5,309 bases of DNA, taken from assembly GCA_021731385.1 (NCBI GenBank), contig JAKFXM010000011.1, positions 1 through 5,309 of the forward strand, given 5' to 3'. The translations under genes were made by a program, and so were the position numbers. This DNA is from Methanobacteriota archaeon. GTDB taxonomy: Archaea > Altiarchaeota > Altiarchaeia > IMC4 > QMZM01. The notes beneath the pieces are model-generated. The model did no database searches. It had not been told where the DNA came from and saw only the letters and a program-made list of their open reading frames with translations. Shown here piece by piece: positions 1 to 5,090 of the stretch; the first letter of the stretch is position 1, and each line of letters starts with the position of its first letter.

Positions 1-1
1 A

Positions 2-1282
2 CTATCTGTTATTAAAGAATACACTGGAAAGAAGTATTCTTTTGTTATTTCATGGATATCGGATGTTGATACATATAAGAAAGAAATAAACGGGGATATC
101 CTTGCTGTTAAAATAAAATTCCCAACAAATAAGATTTACTATCCCCTAAGGCTAACCTCTATCTATGGCGAAAAGAAGATTCCAATAGCAGTCTATGTCA
201 ATGGCTATATCAGTCCAGATTTTTATGAAAATATAAAAGACGGAAGCAGAGTAAAGTACTATGCCAACGATAAAGGCCTAAAGTACACCAAGATAAACAT
301 AAACGCCAGATCAAACTCATTTACCGATGACCTCTGGATTGATAACAAAGCACCATTTGAGATATTAATTGCAGATTTGATAGCCACTAATCAGATACCT
401 TCGCTTATTCTTCTCTTTGCCATTTACTCCTGTTTAGCCAGCATAATCGCTGGGCTGATTGTATTTAGAAGAGAAATTCCTGTCCAGAAGCTTGCTTTGT
501 TAGGACTTTCTAATTTCCTGACATTAATGGGTTTTTCGCTGGCTGCAAGATTCTTTATTAAGTCCACAGAGGAGGGGGAGAAAGGAAAAAAGAGCGCACA
601 TTATACGAAATTCTTATTGATAATTGGCATCCTCTTCGTGGTTTTCTTTCTAATAGCATCAATTCTTTCGGTTATCCATGTTCTAGAATCCCCTCTAAGG
701 ACTCTAATTTCTATTCTTATCTCAATGGTCGGTATTTTATTTATATTAGGATTTTTATTATTTATCCCTATACTAATACTTCTTTCAATGGCTACATTCC
801 TTAAATCCAGAAAGAAATCAACTTACATGATACTATTCAGCATTTTATTCTTGGTCATAACCATATCCTCAAATTGGATTCTTGTTGCTGCATTCCCTCC
901 AGAAGTCCATAGGGGAGGTAGTAAGAGTATGAGCGGCTTTGGTGCAGTTAAGCCTCTGGATTGGAGTATGACTGCTGCCGTCGATGGTGATACATTAGTG
1001 CTACTTAATGGTGAGGGTACGAGAATAATGGTTACTAATATATCATTGACTGGTCTAAGCGATGAAACTTGTGGTGGTGCAGATATTCCTGAAACATTTA
1101 CTACAGCTATAGAGAGTGGCGATACAGCACAGTTTAATTTCGGAGCGACTGCGGATTCTGGTTGTACTGGAACTTCAGGTACTCCCTACAGGATACAGGT
1201 GACCATAAGCTACACTAAGACTATAGGAACAGTAGCACAGTCTAAAACCAGCACAGGAACAATAAGGGCAATATTTGAATAA
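2..1282 (+). CDS. Polytopic membrane protein with C-terminal archaeal pilin-like domain (5' end missing)
   Basis: The frame is open from the first bases of the window to the TAA at 1280-1282, giving 426 residues with no start visible. A TTG at 377 could be read as a start, but the 125 codons before it look coding (YYPLRLTSIYG, IPIAVYVNGYISP), so I treat the gene as cut by the window edge. Residues 1-125 form a soluble, probably extracytoplasmic domain. Hydrophobic segments follow at about 132-155, 163-186, 204-229, 233-267 (long enough for two spans) and 274-298. Residues 312-426 (FGAVKPLDWS, then a beta-rich, Thr/Gly-rich stretch with Cys357 and Cys388) resemble the globular part of archaeal type IV pilin-like proteins. 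The last hydrophobic segment plus this domain has the layout of a pilin-like protein joined to a multi-span protein. The two cysteines could form an external disulfide (inference). Topology is uncertain: positive loops at 156-162, 187-203 and 268-273 suggest cytosolic sides but do not fit a simple alternation. Function unknown; a surface role is likely. Confidence 0.75.
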   Translation, partial: LSVIKEYTGKKYSFVISWISDVDTYKKEINGDILAVKIKFPTNKIYYPLRLTSIYGEKKIPIAVYVNGYISPDFYENIKDGSRVKYYANDKGLKYTKININARSNSFTDDLWIDNKAPFEILIADLIATNQIPSLILLFAIYSCLASIIAGLIVFRREIPVQKLALLGLSNFLTLMGFSLAARFFIKSTEEGEKGKKSAHYTKFLLIIGILFVVFFLIASILSVIHVLESPLRTLISILISMVGILFILGFLLFIPILILLSMATFLKSRKKSTYMILFSILFLVITISSNWILVAAFPPEVHRGGSKSMSGFGAVKPLDWSMTAAVDGDTLVLLNGEGTRIMVTNISLTGLSDETCGGADIPETFTTAIESGDTAQFNFGATADSGCTGTSGTPYRIQVTISYTKTIGTVAQSKTSTGTIRAIFE

Positions 1283-1296
1283 TTCTTTCTTTCCTG
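1283..1296 (+). terminator. Possible pyrimidine-rich terminator after the membrane gene
   Basis: Directly after the TAA the + strand reads TTCTTTCTTTCC, a pyrimidine-rich tract without a hairpin. Archaeal RNA polymerase can terminate at U-rich tracts alone, so this may end the upstream transcript just before the next promoter. The tract is interrupted by C residues, so the call is weak. Confidence 0.25.
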
Positions 1297-1297
1297 C

Positions 1298-1307
1298 AAT
1301 ATTTATC
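1298..1307 (+). promoter_or_regulatory. TATA-like box for the HEPN-MNT-pheS operon
   Basis: AATATTTATC is centred at about 1303, 26 nt upstream of the ATG at 1329. This is the usual TATA-box-to-transcription-start spacing in archaea, so transcription would begin at or next to the start codon and give a leaderless mRNA. No GGTG or GGAG ribosome binding site lies in front of the ATG, which agrees. Inferred from position and composition only. Confidence 0.45.
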
Positions 1308-1328
1308 CTTCCATTCATAATTTCTTGC

Positions 1329-1715
1329 ATGAGGAGAGAGGTTAGAGACTGGTTCGAACAGGCGAAACATGATCTGGAAACTGCAAGACTATTATACAAA
1401 AACAAGGTGTATGACTCTGCAGCATTCTATTCCTTTCAGTCTGCTGAAAAGGCATTAAAGGCACTATCGTACTTCTTTGGATATATCCCAATGAAGACGC
1501 ACAATCTTCTGGAATTGGCAAATATGATAAAAGAAACAGACATATCAATTATAGACGAATTAAAGACACTCACACCACATTATACAGTTTCACGATATCC
1601 CGATGCCGCTAATGGAATTCCTTTTGAAATATATACGGATGCTATATCCAAAGATTGTATAAGTTGTGCAGAAAAGGTGTTAAAATGGGTAGAGAAGATT
1701 ATTTTAAAGAAATAA
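1329..1715 (+). CDS. HEPN domain protein, partner of the adjacent nucleotidyltransferase
   Basis: A 128-residue protein, almost entirely one HEPN domain of the PF05168 type. Supporting features are WFEQAKHDLETARLL at 8-22, the amphipathic helix FQSAEKALKAL at 36-46, the conserved His58 before LLEL, HYTVSRYPDA at 84-93, and a final helix CAEKVLKWVEKI at 113-124. I chose ATG 1329 over the in-frame TTG at 1275. The extra 18 residues are hydrophobic and unlike the family, the TTG lies inside the preceding gene, and a TATA-like box fits 1329. The gene overlaps the MNT gene by 31 bp in another frame, the classic HEPN/MNT pairing. Many such pairs are toxin-antitoxin systems in which HEPN is an RNase that the MNT partner controls, in some cases by AMPylation. 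Here I see no R-x(4-6)-H RNase motif; RYPD (89-92) lies where some relatives carry conserved residues. Toxin activity is therefore doubtful, and a role assisting the nucleotidyltransferase is an alternative. Confidence 0.88.
   Translation: MRREVRDWFEQAKHDLETARLLYKNKVYDSAAFYSFQSAEKALKALSYFFGYIPMKTHNLLELANMIKETDISIIDELKTLTPHYTVSRYPDAANGIPFEIYTDAISKDCISCAEKVLKWVEKIILKK
1674..1679 (+). promoter_or_regulatory. Ribosome binding site for the MNT gene
   Basis: AAGGTG inside the end of the HEPN coding region lies 5 nt before ATG 1685. It matches the archaeal anti-Shine-Dalgarno sequence and decides the start against the in-frame TTG at 1655, which would lengthen the protein by 10 residues. Confidence 0.7.
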
Positions 1716-2095
1716 CTAATTTGGCAAAAAAAATAAAAGCCAATGCTGTAATTCTGTTTGGTTCCAGAGCAAGAGGAAATAATCTAAAGGAGAGTGACAT
1801 AGATCTTCTAATTGTAGGAAAGGTATTTGAGGATATGAATATCTTCGAACGGATAAGAATGGTTAATGATCTATGGGCTGGAAAATATTCAATAGAACCG
1901 GTAATCTTTACACCAGAGGAATTTGATATGAAATTCTCAAATTATTCACCATTAGCACTTGATCCTGTATCTGAGGGTAAAGCCATAGTAAATAAATCCT
2001 TTCTGAAAAAATACAAAGAGAAATTACGGAAGATGATTTCATCAGGAATTATTGAGAGATACGGGAGCACATGGAGGATTCATTCTTTATGGTGA
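1685..2095 (+). CDS. Minimal nucleotidyltransferase (MNT, pol-beta superfamily), HEPN partner
   Basis: A 136-residue protein of the MNT family (PF01909-like). After an N-terminal helix comes the strand VILF, the nucleotide-binding motif GSRARG at 26-31, and the metal-binding pair in SDIDLLIV (Asp38 and Asp40). Glu71 in SIEPVIF is the likely third acidic residue. All three are present, so the protein looks catalytically competent. The rest (TPEEFDMKFSN, 76-86) is as usual for the family, with a basic C-terminal helix ending in WRIHSLW. It overlaps the HEPN gene by 31 bp and is probably translationally coupled to it. In characterised HEPN/MNT systems the MNT protein is the antitoxin and some members transfer AMP to the HEPN partner; this activity here is inference. 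Its TGA stop is embedded in the ribosome binding site of pheS, 7 bp before the pheS start, so all three genes probably share a transcript. Confidence 0.9.
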   Translation: MGREDYFKEITNLAKKIKANAVILFGSRARGNNLKESDIDLLIVGKVFEDMNIFERIRMVNDLWAGKYSIEPVIFTPEEFDMKFSNYSPLALDPVSEGKAIVNKSFLKKYKEKLRKMISSGIIERYGSTWRIHSLW

Positions 2096-2096
2096 T
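2091..2096 (+). promoter_or_regulatory. pheS: Ribosome binding site for pheS, overlapping the MNT stop codon
   Basis: GGTGAT is fully complementary to the archaeal 16S 3' end (ATCACC) and lies 6 nt before ATG 2103. The MNT stop TGA (2093-2095) lies inside it, which favours translational coupling. It decides the start at 2103 against the in-frame ATG at 2052, which lies within the MNT gene. Confidence 0.75.
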
Positions 2097-2102
2097 AATA
2101 AA

Positions 2103-3557
2103 ATGGAACTCCACCCACATGAGATAGCAATATTAAAAAATTTGAAGAAGAAGTCAAATCCTAAGGAGATTGCAGAAAAGACGGGACTTGAATTAGATGC
2201 CGTCCTCAGGGCATCTTCATGGCTCACAACGAAGGGATTAGTAAAAATTGAGGAGGAAATTTCGGAGGAAATTTCTCTTGGCAAAGAAGGTCTTCGTTCC
2301 TCTGTTTGTCTTCCTGAGAGAGTTATACTAAATGTAATGGTGGGAGAAGGTAAAAATGAATTAGAAATTTCCGAAATTCAAAAACTTTCGGGTCTTTCTA
2401 AAGAAGATTTTAGCATAGGCTTGGGCTGGCTAAGGAAGAAAAATCTTGCGAAATTGGAGGGAGGAAAGATAAACATCCTGAGCACAGAGGAAACAGATGA
2501 CGAAAAACTACTTCGTATCCTGAAAACTGAAAAAACGCTGAATTCCGAAAAACTGACGCCTGAACAGAAAAAGGGTTTAGAACCCCTGAAAACAAGGCAA
2601 GATATACTCCTAATTTCAGAAAAAAAAGAAATAACAATAATTCCAACAGATGAGGGTATCAGAATTGGAGAAAGTGCAGGGATAGAAGAGACTGTGTCCC
2701 AGCTTACCCCGGAATTACTGACTTCAAAAAACTGGAAGAATGTGAAATTCAGGGAATATGATGTCAATGTCTATGTAAGCCCTGAAAAGCCTGCAAAGAG
2801 GCATTCCCTGCAGAAACTTATTGATGAAATCCGCGAGATCTTTCTGGAAACGGGTTTTGAGGAGATTTCAGGGGATTTTGTGGAATCCGCATTCTGGAAT
2901 TTTGATGCCCTGTTTGTTGCTCAGGATCATCCTGCGAGAGAGATGCATGATACCTTCTATCTGAAAGAACCGGGAGAAATTGATATTCCGAAATTTGAAA
3001 AACTAAAATCGCGTATTAAGAAAACCCATGAGAACGGCTGGATTACCGGATCATCCGGCTGGGGTGGAAAATGGAATGAAGAAATTGCAAAAAAGGCATT
3101 GCTTAGAACCCATACAACTGCTGTAACTGCAAGGTATCTGAGCAGTCTGAAGAAGGAAGATCTGCCTAAGAAGGTCTTCTCAATAGGAAAGGTCTTCAGG
3201 AATGAAGAAGTTGATTACAAGCATCTGCCTGAATTCTATCAGGTTGAGGGAATTGTTGCTGATGAGAATGTTCATTTCAGGCATCTCCTTGGGATCCTCA
3301 GGGAATTCTATGACAGGATGGGATTTGAGGTTAGATTCCGTCCCGGGTATTTTCCATATACTGAGATGAGCATAGAGCCAGAGATATATCTTGAGGAAAG
3401 GGGTGAATGGATTGAACTTGGCGGTGCGGGTATCTTCAGACCAGAGGTTGTTCAGCCATTGCTGGGCTTTGATTGTCCTGTTCTTGCATGGGGACTCGGG
3501 CTTGACAGGGTTGCCGCATTAAGGCTCGGATTAACTGATATCAGAGAGCTTTATTAG
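2103..3557 (+). CDS. pheS: Phenylalanyl-tRNA synthetase alpha subunit
   Basis: A 484-residue class II aminoacyl-tRNA synthetase subunit that, with PheT in an alpha2beta2 complex, charges tRNA-Phe with phenylalanine in the cytosol. The length and the N-terminal region (about 1-215, helix-turn-helix-like stretches such as HEIAILKNLKKKSNPKEIAE) are typical of the archaeal/eukaryotic form, in which winged-helix modules contact tRNA. The catalytic core starts at about 235. Class II motif 1 lies around 251-287 (GDFVESAFWNFDALF, MHDTFYL), followed by LRTHTTAVTARYL at 334-346. Motif 2 is FRNEEVDYKHLPEFYQVEG at 365-383. The phenylalanine pocket segment is YFPYTEMSIEPE at 416-427. Motif 3 is AWGLGLDRVAALRLG at 462-476. 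The start at ATG 2103 is set by GGTGAT. Two copies of a 12-nt unit (2252-2275) encode EEIS twice in the N-terminal region. No pheT lies next to it; the gene follows a HEPN/MNT pair instead and faces a convergent gene. It is complete and probably functional. Confidence 0.98.
   Translation: MELHPHEIAILKNLKKKSNPKEIAEKTGLELDAVLRASSWLTTKGLVKIEEEISEEISLGKEGLRSSVCLPERVILNVMVGEGKNELEISEIQKLSGLSKEDFSIGLGWLRKKNLAKLEGGKINILSTEETDDEKLLRILKTEKTLNSEKLTPEQKKGLEPLKTRQDILLISEKKEITIIPTDEGIRIGESAGIEETVSQLTPELLTSKNWKNVKFREYDVNVYVSPEKPAKRHSLQKLIDEIREIFLETGFEEISGDFVESAFWNFDALFVAQDHPAREMHDTFYLKEPGEIDIPKFEKLKSRIKKTHENGWITGSSGWGGKWNEEIAKKALLRTHTTAVTARYLSSLKKEDLPKKVFSIGKVFRNEEVDYKHLPEFYQVEGIVADENVHFRHLLGILREFYDRMGFEVRFRPGYFPYTEMSIEPEIYLEERGEWIELGGAGIFRPEVVQPLLGFDCPVLAWGLGLDRVAALRLGLTDIRELY
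2252..2275 (+). repeat. 12-bp perfect tandem duplication inside pheS
   Basis: GGAGGAAATTTC occurs twice head to tail (2252-2263 and 2264-2275). The unit length keeps the frame and encodes EEIS-EEIS (residues 51-58) between the first winged-helix-like module and the next. Probably a slippage duplication in a tolerant linker. Confidence 0.85.
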
Positions 3558-3592
3558 TTTCTGCCATGTGGCTGGGAGGCTTTATCCTCTCA

Positions 3593-3602
3593 GACACGTG
3601 TC
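3593..3602. repeat. Perfect 10-bp palindrome GACACGTGTC
   Basis: GACACGTGTC, 35 bp after the pheS stop, is a perfect palindrome. With one A/A mismatch it extends on both sides to CTC/GAG (3589-3606). It overlaps the left arm of the outer stem of the structured element, so the two pairings are mutually exclusive. It could be a protein-binding site or simply the edge of the element. Confidence 0.5.
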
Positions 3603-3683
3603 AGAGCCCGATTGAGCCTAAAGGCTCAATGGGCCCAATTAGCGACTTCGTCGCTGATTCGGGCGATGTTATCGCTCTGACAC
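3598..3683. repeat. 86-bp structured element that can fold as a four-way junction (cloverleaf)
   Basis: The ends form a perfect 8-bp stem, GTGTCAGA (3598-3605) with TCTGACAC (3676-3683). Inside are three consecutive hairpins. Hairpin A (3606-3634) is a 12-bp stem with one bulged G (3610) and loop TAAA. Hairpin B (3637-3659) has 9 pairs including one wobble, around the loop CTTCG. Hairpin C (3663-3675) is a 5-bp stem around GTT. The outer stem can instead extend to 10 bp (3598-3607 with 3674-3683) at the cost of parts of A and C. Nearly every base is paired, so chance is unlikely. It sits between the convergent ends of pheS and the minus-strand membrane gene and covers the latter's last 18 codons and stop. 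It could be an interspersed repeat or non-autonomous mobile element, a bidirectional terminator or RNA stabiliser, or a structured RNA. It is not a tRNA: the loops are too small and the TTCRA T-loop is missing. Confidence 0.7.
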
Positions 3684-4360
3684 ATTACAAGATGCTTCTC
3701 AAAGATTTCCTCAAGTTTCAGGATTATTTCAGGGTGATCTTTTATCCAGAATAATGTCATTATCTGGCAGTCGTTTTCGGTCCTAATAATAAACGGCTCT
3801 GTCCAGAGAAAAATAAGGGCCTCTTTTGATCCCCTAAACAGCATAAATCCCATACTCCCGATGTCGTCTGACCATTTCACATTAATCCCTGAATTTACTT
3901 TATTACTTAATTTTGGTTTTATGAACTCTTCCCATACGCCCTTTTTTGATTTATTTAGTATAACTGTTACCCTTGTCGTTTCCGGATTTTCAACGGCACA
4001 CCGGAGAAGGACGTTGAAACTATCTTCAGACCAGGTTTTTTCGAGCGGTATATTGAAGAACCATATCTCACCATTATTTTCTTCGCATCGTTCCTTTACC
4101 TTGTAGAGATCATCCAATTCAATAATTTCAACACCGGAGCCCTTGATCCTGCTCTTCACATCCATGATCTCCTTTTGAATCCTATTCTCCGTTGAAATTA
4201 TAACCAGAACTATGTATGAAAGATATATCGCAAGAATGGACAATATTACAGAATCCGGAAAATTAAAGATTTTGACAAGAAATGGAATTACTAATGCAAG
4301 TATAATACCTACTCCCACAATGAACTCTTTTTTTGCCTTGGTGAAACTATAAATCTGCAT
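3626..4360 (-). CDS. Uncharacterised protein with two N-terminal membrane helices and a cytosolic domain
   Basis: A 244-residue protein that I do not recognise. Two hydrophobic helices (about 13-32 and 37-55) are joined by a short loop. The basic N-terminus (KAKK) and the charged stretch after the second helix (ENRIQKEIMDVKSRIKG, 58-74) place both ends in the cytosol. A short possible coiled coil leads into a mixed alpha/beta domain (about 76-225) with EIWFFNIPLEKTWSEDSF, a core strand VTVILN, a WEEFIKPKL segment, GFMLFRGSKEALIFLW, and a closing helix ILKLEEIFEKHL. No HxK phospholipase D motif, Walker motif or protease triad is visible. The last 18 residues (after LVM) are encoded by the structured element at 3598-3683 and look unrelated to the domain, so the original stop may have been displaced. 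ATG 4360 is the start; no good ribosome binding site precedes it, and a TATA-like box about 27 nt upstream suggests a leaderless transcript. It is convergent with pheS and divergent from rnhB. Confidence 0.75.
   Translation of the reverse strand: MQIYSFTKAKKEFIVGVGIILALVIPFLVKIFNFPDSVILSILAIYLSYIVLVIISTENRIQKEIMDVKSRIKGSGVEIIELDDLYKVKERCEENNGEIWFFNIPLEKTWSEDSFNVLLRCAVENPETTRVTVILNKSKKGVWEEFIKPKLSNKVNSGINVKWSDDIGSMGFMLFRGSKEALIFLWTEPFIIRTENDCQIMTLFWIKDHPEIILKLEEIFEKHLVMCQSDNIARISDEVANWAH
4348..4354 (+). promoter_or_regulatory. rnhB: Candidate TATA box for rnhB
   Basis: TATAAAT preceded by GTGAAAC, whose A run is reminiscent of a TFB recognition element, would place the transcription start near 4377. 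This gives a leader of about 34 nt that includes the ribosome binding site at 4399-4406. The box lies within the first codons of the divergent gene. The box at 4383-4392 is the competing candidate, but it would put the start next to the TTG and leave the ribosome binding site untranscribed. Confidence 0.35.
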
Positions 4361-4382
4361 TTGTTATTAATTTTCCTGATTT

Positions 4383-4392
4383 GATATAAATA
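4383..4392 (-). promoter_or_regulatory. TATA-like box for the minus-strand membrane protein gene
   Basis: Read on the minus strand this is TATTTATATC, centred about 27 nt before the ATG at 4360. Transcription would then start 1-2 nt before the start codon and give a leaderless mRNA, matching the lack of a close ribosome binding site. The same bases read GATATAAATA on the plus strand, so the box could recruit the transcription machinery in either direction. Confidence 0.4.
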
Positions 4393-4398
4393 CCTAAT

Positions 4399-4406
4399 GG
4401 GGTGGT
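4399..4406 (+). promoter_or_regulatory. rnhB: Ribosome binding site deciding the TTG start of rnhB
   Basis: GGGGTGGT, with the GGTG core of the archaeal Shine-Dalgarno sequence, ends 4 nt before the TTG at 4411. This supports TTG as the true start; the conserved family motif begins only seven residues later, leaving no alternative. Confidence 0.7.
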
Positions 4407-4410
4407 ATAA

Positions 4411-5076
4411 TTGAGCAAAGGACTTGTTTGCGGCATTGATGAGGCGGGAAGGGGCCCGGTTATAGGTCCTTTAGTAATAGGCTGTGCAGTATTTGATTCA
4501 AAGGGAAAAAGGGAACTTGAAAAACTTAATGTCAGGGATTCAAAGAAGGTACCCCCCCAAAAAAGGGTTGCGCTTGAGCCAAAAATCAAGGAAATTGCAG
4601 TTGAATGGAGAACTGCAAGGATTTCTCCGGCAGAGATAGACAGGCTACGCAAGACTATGTCCCTGAATGTCATAGAGGCAAAAAAGATTGCTGAATTGAT
4701 TCTTTCACTGAAAAATACTCCTACTAAAGTGATTGTTGACTCTGCAGATGCGATTGAAGAAAATTTCAGGAAATTGATTACAAAGAATCTCAATCTGGAA
4801 GAATCCAAAATTCCGGAAATTATATCAAAGCATAAGGCTGATGAGAAATTCATAGAGGTTAGTGCAGCGTCAATACTTGCAAAGGTTGAGCGCGACAGGG
4901 AGATAGAGAAACTGAAGGAAAAATTTGGAGAGATTGGCTCAGGTTATCCGGCTGATGAATTGACCAAGAAATTTCTGAAGGACATGAAAGAGAAGGGAGA
5001 AATGCATGAATTTATCAGGAGGTCATGGAAAACCATAAGCAGGGCAAGGCAGAGGAAACTGGAGGAATTTGACTAA
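4411..5076 (+). CDS. rnhB: Ribonuclease HII
   Basis: A 221-residue archaeal-type RNase HII. It cleaves RNA in RNA-DNA hybrids and nicks DNA at single embedded ribonucleotides, removing primers and misincorporated ribonucleotides. The N-terminus GIDEAGRGPVIGPLV carries the first two metal ligands (Asp10, Glu11) and the Gly-Arg-Gly motif (13-15) that recognises the ribonucleotide junction. Asp110 in VIVDSAD and Asp144 in HKADEKF are the expected third and fourth catalytic acids, followed by SAASILAKVERDRE at 151-164. GSGYP (176-180) contains the conserved tyrosine that stacks against the ribonucleotide. The C-terminal helical part ends in RRSWKTISRARQRKLEEF, a basic tail typical of archaeal members. 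All key residues are present and the length is normal. The start is TTG, set by GGGGTGGT just upstream. A C7-A6-G3 homopolymer run (4552-4567) lies in codons 48-53 but the frame is intact. The gene appears monocistronic and divergent from the membrane protein gene. Confidence 0.97.
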   Translation: MSKGLVCGIDEAGRGPVIGPLVIGCAVFDSKGKRELEKLNVRDSKKVPPQKRVALEPKIKEIAVEWRTARISPAEIDRLRKTMSLNVIEAKKIAELILSLKNTPTKVIVDSADAIEENFRKLITKNLNLEESKIPEIISKHKADEKFIEVSAASILAKVERDREIEKLKEKFGEIGSGYPADELTKKFLKDMKEKGEMHEFIRRSWKTISRARQRKLEEFD

Positions 5077-5077
5077 A

Positions 5078-5090
5078 ATTTGTTTTTATA
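5078..5090 (+). terminator. U-rich terminator after rnhB
   Basis: The 14-bp gap between the rnhB stop and the convergent gene holds TTTGTTTTTATAT, a nearly pure T tract on the plus strand. Such tracts without a hairpin are sufficient for archaeal intrinsic termination. There is no room for any longer element between the two stops. Confidence 0.5.

Noticed and set aside
1275..1328. N-terminal extension of the HEPN protein from TTG 1275
   Set aside because: It would add 18 hydrophobic residues that are atypical for the family, begin inside the previous gene, and contain the TATA-like box.
2378..2767. 129- and 78-residue minus-strand frames opposite pheS
   Set aside because: Ser/Phe-rich antisense shadows of the pheS N-terminal region without start signals.
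3598..3683. A tRNA or tRNA-like gene, because of the cloverleaf shape
   Set aside because: Two hairpin loops have only 3 and 5 bases, the arm lengths do not fit, and neither strand has the T-loop TTCRA motif or D-loop GG. No seven-base anticodon loop exists.
3598..3683. An integron attC recombination site
   Set aside because: The R box consensus (GTTRRRY and its complement) is absent and the fold has three internal hairpins, not a single imperfect stem. No integrase or cassette array is seen.
3566..3754. 62-residue plus-strand frame after pheS
   Set aside because: It runs through the structured element and the antisense of the minus-strand gene and has no ribosome binding site or recognisable protein.
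3626..4360. Phospholipase D activity for the minus-strand membrane protein
   Set aside because: The overall look of the domain prompted the idea, but no HxK(x)4D motif is present.
4347..4853. 168-residue minus-strand frame opposite rnhB
   Set aside because: It is the antisense shadow of the conserved RNase HII N-terminal half, with a Ser/Phe-rich translation typical of such shadows.
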